A stretch of 64,000 bases of DNA from Eurosta solidaginis (Eukaryota > Arthropoda > Insecta > Diptera > Tephritidae), in assembly GCF_040869045.1 (NCBI RefSeq), contig NC_090322.1, forward strand, positions 277,414,662-277,478,661, read 5' to 3'. The position numbers and the translations under genes are program-made. Below are positions 46,526 through 55,088 of this stretch, piece after piece; the first letter of the stretch is position 1, and the number at the start of each line of letters is the position of its first letter. The notes beneath the pieces were generated by a model. It was not told the DNA's origin. It did no database searches and saw nothing but the letters and a program-made list of their open reading frames with translations.

Positions 46526-47409
46526 ATGTAAGTAAATAAAGGTTTATTTTATAAAAATAAATGTAAATTTACATATATTTTCATTCTTAATAGGGGAAAG
46601 CATAAAAATTCAATGCAAAACAGTATTTTTATTGAATTTATGGAAAAATATCCAGATATTGCGAAGGGCTTCACGAAGCGGGATAAGCCAACTGTTGACG
46701 ATCTTTGGCAACAGTTAGTTACGTCGCTAAACAGTGCCGGTCCACCACAAAAGGATGTGAATGGATGGAGAAAGGTAAAACATAGTTGGTACTTAAACGT
46801 AATATAACTTTAAATTGCTCCGTTTCCTGTATACTTACAGACATGGACTGAGTGGAAAAGCGACATAAAAAGAAAGCTCGCACAAATTCAAACCGAGTCC
46901 CGAGCAACTGGTGGAGGACCCTTCACCAAGCACCAACTTTCTCAAACGGAAGAGACAATAGTGCGCATTTGTGGCATGACAAAGTCTGTGGAAGGTGTAG
47001 CTGGCAATGAACTTGGCCTCAACGAAAGTGACGATGAATTACCATCCACGTCTACGAAGCGGCCAATGTCTCCAGTTACCAGCACTCCAAAAGGCAACGG
47101 ACTGAAAGTACGGGGGAGCGTTTAAAAAAATTTTTAGATGAAGACAACGAGAGAAAGCTCGAAATAAATGAGAAATTGGACGAGCTTATAAAAATTGAAA
47201 AGGAAAATGCCAGCAGCATCAGGCGAGTCTACAGAGCCATAGAAAAAGGCAACGAATCTGTGGCTAACTCTGTAACTGCGCTGAAGGATTAACTTGTCCG
47301 TAATAATGCAGGTATTTTGCGGGCGTTGCAGGAAAAAAATGAGATAAAAAAGCAGCAACTCGAACTCAAGCTCCAAAAGTTTGATTACGAAAAACAGAAA
47401 AAGAAATAA
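46526..47409 (+). pseudogene. Harbinger Myb/SANT-like protein gene, broken near its 3' end
   Basis: Three exons are visible: the first two bases of ATG end exon 1 (46526-46527, donor GTAAGT); exon 2 is 46594-46774; exon 3 starts 46841. Exon 2-3 carry the helix-rich LWQQLVTSLNSAGPP, GWRK and TWTEWKSDIKRKLAQIQ pieces typical of Myb/SANT-like proteins (zeste/MADF-like), followed by a Thr/Ser/Pro linker. The frame then stops at 47123-47125. A one-base change in the G run at 47111-47115 would account for it, because a coiled-coil coding stretch continues in the next frame, with one more in-frame TAA at 47290, to 47407-47409. In characterised Harbingers this protein helps the transposase enter the nucleus and bind the ends. 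Confidence 0.75.
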
Positions 47410-47762
47410 CGTCCCATTTTCCAAAATGTTGGTTGTGATTGTAGTACCTTAAAATGTGCCTTATTCGTACCTTATTAAATTAAATGTATTACCTCTTAAA
47501 TATTACCTTATTTAATCAATTAGAAAGCGTTGAATGGATGTTATTTTAGTTTTAATGAATATATATTTGGTTTTGTTTTAGTTAATATATATACTACTTA
47601 TATATCCATTTTTCTTTTAAATAAAGAAATAAAATTTTGTTTAAACATGCATATGTACCCATCAAGCATTGCATATTTTTACTATAAACTGTTCGCTATT
47701 TCATCCCTGATTCTTTTGCCTTCACTCTGCAGTGTAGCGCTAGGTGGAGATTCAACATTTTC

Positions 47763-48856
47763 CTAGTTATTATTTGATGGTAAAGTAATGCTCTCTTCGT
47801 TATATTCCACGTTGTACCTTCTGCAGATGTTATGAAGCGCACAACAGACGTTTACAATTTTCACCACTTTTTCTGGCCTGTAGTGCAAGGTGCCTAATAA
47901 GCATCGAAATCTGCTTTTTAGCACTCCTATTGTTCGCTCTACAATATTTCGACCTGATGAATGCGCCAAATTAAATTTATATTCTTTGGAGTTGTAGCTT
48001 GGATCTCTGTATGGTGTTAATAAAAAAGGTTCTATGCCATATCCACTATCTCCTAACAATTTAGATGTCCGGTCACCTGACTCATACTTCCTAAGGAAAT
48101 GTCTTCTGGCCCTACTAACGTTCCATACGAAAGAGTCATGGCTAGAGTCGGGATACCGAGCATCGACCGTTCGAATTTTCATGTCAGCATCACAAATCTA
48201 AATGCAGGTACTTGTACAATCCAGTTTTATAAGCAAAATAAAATTAATATTAAAGACTACTTACAATCATGGCATTCATACTGAAGTATCCCTTTCGATT
48301 ATAGAATAAATGTTCGTCAGTACTCGGCTTGATGATTTTTATATGTGTCCCGTCAATACAACCAATTATGGGGGGAATTTTGTACTTTGTATAAAAATAG
48401 TCCCTTGATCTGCGTTGTTCGGGTTCGTCCATTTCTAAATTCACCCACTGTGGGCAAACTAACTGATTCATAACGTTGAGCACATCATCTAAAATCGTTG
48501 ACACCGTGCTTCTAGCTACACTTATGCTAGAATCCTTGCCAACTGATGTTTGATATGATCCTTCAGCTAAAAATCGTAACGTAGCTGCTAGTTGTAGCAC
48601 TGGCAGAACTTTCAAACGAGTTAAGTGTCCTTCAATGGTGTTCAATACCATTCGGAAAGCCTCTTTGTTTATGCGATAGTATGCAACGAAACTGCAAGTA
48701 CACTATAAATATTTCGAAACGCACATTAAGGAATATTTTTACTTACGCTGTCTCTGGCAGCTCCAATGGATTGCTGCGATCTCTCAAAATTTTTCTTTTG
48801 ACCTTCTCACAACTTTCACCTTCCAATAACATAAATGCTACAACTGCTGATGCCAT
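47763..48856 (-). CDS. PIF/Harbinger transposase (HARBI1-like DDE nuclease), apparently intact
   Basis: Start ATG at 48856; exons 48856-48747, 48691-48265 and 48197-47763, joined in frame through introns with GTAAGT donors and CAG/TAG acceptors; about 323 residues. Motifs: N-terminal YYRINKEAF, then LAATLRFLAEGSYQ; first catalytic Asp in PPIIGCIDGTHIKI; second Asp in LLGDSGYG; Glu in NIVERTIGVLKSRFRCL; C-terminal CCALHNIC. All three DDE residues are present, with no stop or frameshift. A little shorter than many family members (about 350-400). Cut-and-paste transposition, acting with the Myb-like partner, whose copy here is broken. Recently active or cross-mobilised by a sibling copy. Confidence 0.9.
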
Positions 48857-49289
48857 TTTGATGTCAATAAATTTGCTTATTTCTCTTTAGATAGACAAAA
48901 CAATTATTTTATAAAATTTTGCCAAAAAAAAATTAACATCAAAATTGCCGGTGTACCGATAAAACTGCAAAACAGCTGATTCGAACATCGCTTTTATTTA
49001 CATTCGAAAAGAGCAAAACCAATACGGTTTTATGACACCAATTTAAATCAATATTGGTTTGCAATTCCTACAAAACTCAAAACCGACTTGGCTTCCATGA
49101 CAGCCCTGATTGCCTTCTTTTGTGAGCATCAAAGATAAGATATATGCATGTGTTTGTGCGTCTCTTCTCCGCTGCTCGTATGGACATATGGGTAGACATA
49201 ATGATTGATTTGTTGATGTGCATACGAGTCTCTGCTTAGTATCGGCTTAGAGATGATAGTACCCCCTAGTGTTGCTATTATTCGTCACA

Positions 49290-49838
49290 ATATGTTATGA
49301 ATATATGTATCTTAAAGGTGGGTGGTTAATCCATCATAATAAATCATGTAAAGTGCTGTCGCTGAGATATCGGCGAAAAAATGTTTCTTTTTGTAAGAAA
49401 TTTTGCAAAACTGTATTAGAATTGCTTAAGTTTCAAATTATATCTCATATCACCTTATGGAAGATTAAACTGTCCTAGTCAGTGTTATAAGTTTATCAGT
49501 CATTCCATCCCTTCAATTTGATTTCGCCTTGGTTTTGACATCAGTCTGCCTGATATTTTCTCCATCCCATAACAACAAATAACACGTGATTGATAAATAA
49601 ATTTTTTATTTCAAATGTTTACACTTTTTAATTTAAAAAAAGAACATTAATATACATATATTTAGTATAAACATTTTTAGGCAAAGAAAAAACCCGGATG
49701 TATAATTTTTTTTTTTTATTTAGGCAATTCACAAGGTATTGTCTTATGGAGTATATTTCCCAACACTACCGTTGTGAATACTACAATGAGTTGTATGGTG
49801 TATTTAAATTCATCCGTAATAAGAGCGTAAAACTCTTA
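49290..49838. other. Unassigned intergenic sequence
   Basis: About 550 bp, AT-rich; a T9+ tract at 49710-49720. Nothing recognised. Confidence 0.4.
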
Positions 49839-50407
49839 TAGCGTTTTCTTTTCTGAAATAAATTGTTGCCTAAGTAAATGGTAAAGCCTTAATAGTGTTA
49901 CTCCTACCCCAGAAAATTATCAACATTTATAGTGCATACAAAGAACATTTCATCTCACCATATTCACTCATATCACAAATGACACAAGAAGATTGCGCAT
50001 TACGCATGTAAACATTAGATCATCTCTTTTTTATGGGCAATTCTTATATCATCTTCCTTTAGCTCTTGTTTTTTCTCTCTATCTTTCATTCGCTCAAACA
50101 GTCAACTGTGACGTAGCTACGCAGAACGAAGCAATTTTGAACTCGTGAATGCGCAATCTGGTATTTGATCTGCACTCATATTAACAGAGTATATGTGGAA
50201 CTCAAGAGCGAATTGAGAGTTTCACAGAGTTCCACTGCCACACCACCATTTTATACAGGGTAAAAGTGTAACGCTTTTGCGTTGCGAGCAGGTAACAATT
50301 TTCACAAAAGAACGAAATACCCCGTAAAGGCGTTGCCTGTTTTTTAGAATAGAACAACAACCCTTGCGCGGCGTACAAAAAGCGTAAAGCCAGAAAAGAA
50401 AACGCTA
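49839..50407. mobile_element. MITE with 17-bp perfect inverted ends and TTA duplication
   Basis: TAGCGTTTTCTTTTCTG at 49839-49855 and its exact complement at 50391-50407; TTA on both sides (49836-49838, 50408-50410). A 3-bp TTA duplication fits Tourist/PIF-Harbinger-like MITEs. GTAACGC / AAACGC words recur inside (50265-50300, 50385). Non-coding, 569 bp. Confidence 0.8.
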
Positions 50408-50410
50408 TTA

Positions 50411-51242
50411 ATTTATGCAGCCGGAAATATGCAAATGGTACTTACCATTTTTTAGTTGTTTTTTACAGTTTGTTTCGAAAATTCTTTGAAATTTTATAAA
50501 GTAATTAATATTTTTTTTGACGATAGGCAGCTGAAATTTTTTTTTTACAAAAATTTTGTACGAGAAACAACAACAAAGCACATACAGTGGCTACATCTTA
50601 TTTCGTGTAGCCACAATACAAAATGTTGGGCTATATAGAAAGGAACCTATTGACGGGGTCAAAAAAATTTAAAAGCACACTTTTAATTAAAATATGATCT
50701 TTTTCTGGATTTTTTTTAACCAACAAACATGGAAAAAAATGTCTCCAGCGAAATATATCTAGTTCCAGAGTTCACCTTCTTAATTATTCTTAAAACAGAT
50801 AGTTCTCAAGTTGATATTCAACTTCATTCTCCAATAACTATCCAACCTTTGAGAAATCTAGTAAAACGTATAGTTCTTGAATCTCCATCGTCGAAACCTT
50901 CCTTAAGACGTCATTCTTAAATTATTTTCCGACCTTTGGGAAATATACAGTTCACAAATGAATATTCAACACATTTTTCCAGTTGACATCCTACATTGGA
51001 TATCGAGTTGTGGTGGAGTTAAAAACAAAATCGCCAATCAGGTACCACCAAAACCAACAGCTGCTTATTGTGAGAAATAAACACCTGGTTGATAGCAGTA
51101 ATAAAGCGTAATTAATCAAAAATAAATTATATATATTTTATTTTATTTTCGTGAAAATACTGTGGTATGGAATCTTTCATTCGAGTCTAGTTAGAGAACC
51201 ACAAGTTGGGAATTAAGTTTTTTAAACTTAAATAATAGCATT
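50411..51242. other. Unassigned sequence with one perfect hairpin
   Basis: Hairpin GTGGCTACA/TGTAGCCAC at 50587-50614 (9-bp stem, 10-nt loop). Text around 50740-51000 repeats words such as TCTCAAGTTGATATTCAACTT and may be the subterminal part of the element ending at 51472. No coding motif. Confidence 0.4.
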
Positions 51243-51400
51243 TTTTGGTTTATAAAAAATTCACTCTTTTTCTGAGTAAGCCATGGTTCTCGAGCTGAGC
51301 CACTGTTTCGAAACAACTCTTTTTTGTTTTTAAAAAATTCACTCTTTTGCTGAGTACGCCATGGTTCTTGAGCTGAGCCACTGTTTCGAAACAACTCTTG
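51243..51400. repeat. Two-copy tandem repeat, 78-bp period
   Basis: AAAAAATTCACTCTTTT ... CCATGGTTCT(C/T)GAGCTGAGCC ... TTTCGAAACAACTC occurs twice with a 78-bp step (for example 51263 and 51341). The duplicate minus frame here is an artefact. Confidence 0.8.
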
Positions 51401-51444
51401 AGATTTTAGAAGTATGCCTAGTTATCAACATGAGATCTAATGGC

Positions 51445-51472
51445 ACTCAAGCCCAAATGCTTGTTGGGTACT
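51445..51472. repeat. Inverted terminal motif, right partner
   Basis: Complement reads AGTACCCAACAAGCATTTGG then GCTTGAGT, matching the motif at 42071. See the left partner for the two possible explanations. Confidence 0.45.
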
Positions 51473-51604
51473 GATAGGTTAACTAGAGTTTAACCCAGCC
51501 AGATCGGCCGCTTAAGCTCAACTTAAACTTCAGTTAAAGTAGACTGAAAAACTTTAGAATAAGGTTAAGCGTAGTTTAACTGACAACCTGAGTTGAATTT
51601 GTAC

Positions 51605-51865
51605 TATGGTTCAATTGTATGGTTGGCTCGTCTGTAAAGCAACAAATTGTGCCTGTTCAAATTGTCAAAATCTGTATATTGGTATTAGGCGAATGGAATG
51701 AAATGAAAACAAAGCATAACAGTTTTTGTGTGTGGTAAGAAAATGTTGTCAATGTGTAGGTTTCATTTTGAGTTTGCCATCTCCTTTTGACAATCCCATC
51801 GACCATGCAATGATAAAAATACAATCACAGCTGATGAGATGAGCCAACCATATAATTGAGCCATG
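51605..51865. mobile_element. hAT-type MITE, copy 2
   Basis: Ends (T/C)ATGGTTCAATTGTATGG and complement of CATGGCTCAATTATATGG, in inverted order; interior matches the MITE at 21178 in opposite orientation. Flanks ATTTGTAC (51597-51604) and ACTTGCAC (51866-51873) look like an 8-bp duplication with two later changes. Confidence 0.78.
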
Positions 51866-52146
51866 ACTTGCACTGAAAAATCGGGCCTTAATGTAACTTA
51901 ACAATTTTTGTTTAAATTATTTTATTTGTATTTAATTGCCCAAGATTTGTGCTTTTTCGCATTAATTATCCTCCCACTTCTAGAACTACTTTTTGTTAAG
52001 ATTTTTGAGTTTATACTCCTAACCTCCTCTAGCCTATATTCCATGCTTCATATCTTCTCCTTTCGAACACTAGTTTCGAAAGGACTTTCTGTTTGAGTTT
52101 CCAAGACGGAAAAATACCTGATGTTTAGCTTAATTGTGCCCAACTT

Positions 52147-52241
52147 GAAGCGTAGTTTAACTTACAACCTGAGTTGAATTTGTACCATGGTTCAATTGTA
52201 TGGTTGGCTCGTCTGTAAAGCAACAAATTATGCCTGTTCAA
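52147..52241. repeat. Duplicated left part of the hAT MITE with its flank
   Basis: About 95 bp repeats 51567-51660 with its flank (AGCGTAGTTTAACT...ACAACCTGAGTTGAATTTGTAC) and the first 50 bp of the MITE. Since the non-MITE flank is included, this is a local duplication, not a new insertion. Confidence 0.75.
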
Positions 52242-52509
52242 GCTCCTGAACACAACCGAGCACGTTTGTAAATACGTAAATACGATCTGACGTACAGTTT
52301 CCTTAAAATTATTTTCGCAAATGCGAGATGAATTTGTTAATACAACCCAATAGCTTTCTTCTCATCGCCTTCTTCTTTGTTCGCAAGCTGGCGTTTTGAG
52401 AAAACCACAATACTTTGCTATCCTCGCTAATGTAAGACGCACCGCAATCTTCATACCCTGTGCTCCTTTTCATATTTCTACCTTGTATGATCTAAATGGT
52501 ATTTTAAGA

Positions 52510-52852
52510 GGATTCAAGGGGTTGATAAGCGCAGTAAAAAGTTTTATTGCCTTACAGGTTTCGCAACCCAATTGTCAACCACAACTACCCGAGGGGAATC
52601 CTTGTACAAATATGAAAATATCATACAAATATTTAGCTGGCAAGGCTCTGGCTACCCAAAGTTCCTCATGGAACTAGAGGTGGGTGGGGAGATTGCCTAG
52701 AAGGTTCAATGTGGTTATATCAAATAATTCCGGGATTGTCGGGCTTTCACATTAATGATGCTTGTTACCGGATCTATGTTCGGAAAAGGACCATAAACAT
52801 CGATAACACTCCCTAAAACCTTCGGGGAGTGTCTATCGCCACAGCAACAGCA
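52510..52852 (+). repeat. CAA-tailed SINE-like repeat, copy 4
   Basis: Body matches the family (GATTCAAGGGGTTGATAAGC to AACATCGATAACACTCCC). The 3' hairpin ACACTCCC/GGGAGTGT (52806-52832, 8-bp perfect stem) and a short CAGCAACAGCA tail are kept here. Head missing. Confidence 0.78.
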
Positions 52853-53109
52853 TGGACTTGTAAGCTGCAAAATATTATAAGTGTGCATGTTCTTGGCGTG
52901 TTCGTATTGCAAATGATGGTGTTTTATGTAAAAATAGAATTTTTCACAAATTTAAAATTTCTCAAATGTAAAGATTTTTGTCTTTTTGACATTATAGTCT
53001 GGTTCTTTATGATAGAACTGTCAAGTTTAATCAGACTTTGTTAAATACACTTTGTTTATACTATTGAGGCGACCTACATACCTACATAGATTCCATATTA
53101 ACGATCGAT

Positions 53110-53238
53110 ATGCCTAGTAACGTATCAAATGTTTCAAGGACACCATGGCGGAATTTAGAAGTCATTGAGATGAAATCACCATTGCTGCGAAATATAGAAG
53201 ACGAAGAACTTACAAAAATGTTTGTATACTGTAAATAA
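53110..53238 (+). CDS. Candidate N-terminal exon of the GGT gene
   Basis: An ATG opens 42 codons of plausible cytoplasmic N-terminus (includes EMKSPLLRNIEDEE) before a stop, with possible donors GTATAC (53224) and GTAAAT (53230). It sits 170 bp before the transmembrane exon of the gamma-glutamyltranspeptidase. The next exon needs a phase that neither donor gives, so either a small exon lies between or this is a chance frame. Confidence 0.3.
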   Translation: MPSNVSNVSRTPWRNLEVIEMKSPLLRNIEDEELTKMFVYCK

Positions 53239-53407
53239 CTTTTTGACAAAGGAAATTTGCATAAAAACAAGTAAATATTTCGTAAATAAATTTTATTTTC
53301 GGCCCATATTTCATCAAATGAATTCGTAAACAAAAGATAAAAAAATCGCATTTGCGTTGTAAAATCGCAAAAAAAAATTAATAAACAAATATAATTTTGT
53401 CTTTTAG

Positions 53408-53578
53408 TGGGATTTTCAACAACAAAAAATACGCCATTATTTGGTTAATTGTGTCTGTAGCCATAATTGGCATTGCATTAGTCTCGGTTTATGGATTGAG
53501 AACAACCCGAAATGGATCGATAGGAAGGGGTTATGGTGCCATAGTGTCGAATGGTGATGGTTGCGCTGATATTGGAGG
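53408..53578 (+). CDS. Gamma-glutamyltranspeptidase, membrane-anchor exon
   Basis: Acceptor TGTCTTTTAG, donor GG|GTAGAG. After NNKK it encodes one hydrophobic segment (YAIIWLIVSVAIIGIALVSV), a signal-anchor of a type II membrane protein, followed by the start of the luminal/extracellular large subunit (GYGAIVSNGDGCADIG). GGTs cleave the gamma-glutamyl bond of glutathione and transfer or hydrolyse the glutamyl group, outside the cell. The exon starts with one base completing a codon, so a 5' exon with the true start is upstream. Which fly paralogue this is cannot be told. Confidence 0.82.
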
Positions 53579-53651
53579 GTAGAGAGAGCATTATTTAATC
53601 ATCATAATTATTCACATTCACACGTTTTTTTTTTTATGATTATGTCTTTAG

Positions 53652-53863
53652 GAAAATGTTAAGTAATGGTGGATCTGCGGTGGATGCTACTATTGCCACT
53701 CTGTTATGTGAAGGTGTTTTGCTACCTCATAGCATGGGCGTAGGCGGAGGTTTTATCGCAATTATTTATACCAAAGAAACTGGCCGGATAGAGACTTTGA
53801 TTGCACGCGAAACAGCGCCCGCTGCCTCAAATCAAAATATGTTTCTTAATAAAACTATAACTG
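53652..53863 (+). CDS. Gamma-glutamyltranspeptidase, large-subunit exon
   Basis: Joined in frame to the previous exon (GG plus G). Encodes GGSAVDATIATLLCEG and PHSMGVGGGFIAIIY, the classic N-terminal signature of the family, then IARETAPAA, in which the Arg corresponds to the conserved residue that holds the glutamyl alpha-carboxylate (Arg107 of human GGT1). Ends at CTG|GTATTA with one base carried over. Confidence 0.9.
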
Positions 53864-53938
53864 GTATTAATACGTACATAAATATTATAATATACTAATT
53901 AACTGCACAGTTAAAAATAAATTTCACATTTGGCGTAG

Positions 53939-54335
53939 GTGCAATTGCATCGGCTGTTCCCAGTGAAATTTATGGCTATTGGAGTTTGTATAAGAAATAT
54001 GGAAAATTACCATGGAAGATGCTGTTCGAGCCGGCCATTGAATTATGTTTTAATGGCATCAAAGTTTCCAAACATTTGGCAAATGTATTGAATATGTATA
54101 GCCAACGTATACGTAATGAACCTTCAATGGCTGACATTTTTATTAATCCGTTAACAAATGATCTCTACAAAGAAGATGAAATAATGTATCGTCCAAAATT
54201 AGGAGAAACATTAAGAATTGTTGCAGAAGAAGGTCCAGATGCCATTTACGGAGGTGGGAGCATTGGCAACAAATTGGTTGAAGATATACAAGAAATGGGA
54301 GGCATCATAACAGAGGCAGATTTAAAAAATTACCA
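53939..54335 (+). CDS. Gamma-glutamyltranspeptidase, large-subunit exon (last in window)
   Basis: Starts after TTGGCGTAG; carried G plus GT gives Gly, then AIASAVPSEIYGYWSLYKKYG and LPWKMLFEPAIELC, then GPDAIYGG and GGIITEADLKNYQ, all standard large-subunit blocks. Donor CA|GTGAGT. About 260 residues of a protein that is normally 560-600 long are covered. The autocleavage Thr and small subunit must be farther right: the DNA from 54336 to 64000 is intron filled with mobile elements. If no exons follow beyond the window, the gene would be a pseudogene. Confidence 0.9.
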
Positions 54336-54375
54336 GTGAGTTTAAATTATTTAATATGTGCACGTGTATGTTTTT

Positions 54376-54425
54376 AGCGGCCACCTTGGTGTTGTGGACA
54401 GAATGCTTGCTATAGATTAGAGCTG
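54376..54425 (+). repeat. 5' head of the tRNA-derived SINE
   Basis: GCGGCCACCTTGGTGTTGTG and GACAGAATGCTTGCTATA match the head of the SINE at 19403 down; the body is absent. Confidence 0.45.
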
Positions 54426-54431
54426 CAAAAG

Positions 54432-54504
54432 TATCGATATTCGGCATACTCGATATTTTCGATATTTAAGAGGGAGGGTATCGATATATCGCGATATATA
54501 TCGA
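54432..54504. promoter_or_regulatory. TATCGATA / CGATAT motif cluster
   Basis: Two exact TATCGATA palindromes (54432-54439, 54479-54486) plus further CGATA words (54451, 54460) and CGCGATATATATCGA. TATCGATA is the DRE/BEAF-type site of flies. It lies in a GGT intron; function not shown. Confidence 0.4.
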
Positions 54505-54505
54505 A

Positions 54506-55088
54506 TTATTTGTTATAGTGAAAAGCGTGTACTCAATTTAAAAGCAATATCAGTATATATCAGGGTAAATATAATATATACATGTATATATGTATATGTA
54601 ATATTGTCTTCATAACTTCGAAACGATCATAAAACACATTTTGCAAAGTTGTCCGCGATGGTAGCTTATACAGCGAAGCGAGGGTATATACAAAGTTACG
54701 ACACCCTTTGTCATCCACTATGGGAAAAGGTCGAACGTCTGCGGTGGCTAAACCCCAGTAGGGTGCTGGCAAAAGCCTTTACGTGATGATGGATCTTCAT
54801 ATGTTTTTTCATATAAAAATTAATCTTATTTGGCGAGCTATGTGAATCTAAATTTGCAGTTGTATGCGATCGTTCCAGATGGTGAAACAAATTGGACGCA
54901 CCACTAGTTGTATAACATTTTTTGCAATAGTATTACTGATTTTGTCAAAATGGGTCCAAATGCTTGACTTTGTACTTCGTAGCTTTTTGGCAACACAATT
55001 TTCGTCTTCAAACTCAATGATGTCTTCTGTTGCGTGTATATCTACATACACGAATACATGTATATATGTGTATAAAATATGAAAAAAA
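54506..55088. other. Unassigned intron sequence
   Basis: About 580 bp of GGT intron with TATA/CATA-type short repeats at 54560-54600 and 55030-55080. Nothing recognised. Confidence 0.4.

Larger units (their letters stand above)
46297..49108. mobile_element. Complete PIF/Harbinger transposon (2812 bp)
   Basis: Ends CAGGGCTGTCATG on both sides in inverted order, with ATT duplicated (46294-46296, 49109-49111); relatives of the host LTR show a single ATT at this site. It has the two-gene layout of autonomous Harbingers: a Myb/SANT-like gene on the plus strand and a transposase on the minus strand, transcribed toward each other. The end motif GTCATG(T/A)AATCCAA repeats at exactly 60-bp steps (46304, 46364, 46424 as GTCACAGAATCCAA). 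Confidence 0.93.
45949..49289 (-). mobile_element. Solo gypsy LTR, split by a Harbinger insertion
   Basis: 45949-46296 and 49109-49289 together (about 526 bp after removing the duplicated ATT) match the solo LTR at 4543-5082 and the LTRs of 55887-62099: GTTGAATAAATAACTCCA, GCCTTTATTAAAGTACTTCA, ATATGCATGTGTTTGTGC and an end CTATTATTCGTCACA. No matching 4-bp duplication is seen at its edges, so one end may be eroded. Confidence 0.75.

Noticed and set aside
47134..47424. Antisense frame over the Myb-like coiled coil
   Set aside because: Complement of coding sequence inside Harbinger; hydrophobic content is a shadow effect.
42071..51472. Polinton/Maverick reading of the 9.4-kb inverted pair
   Set aside because: No DNA polymerase B, integrase, ATPase or capsid motif; most of the interior is other named elements.
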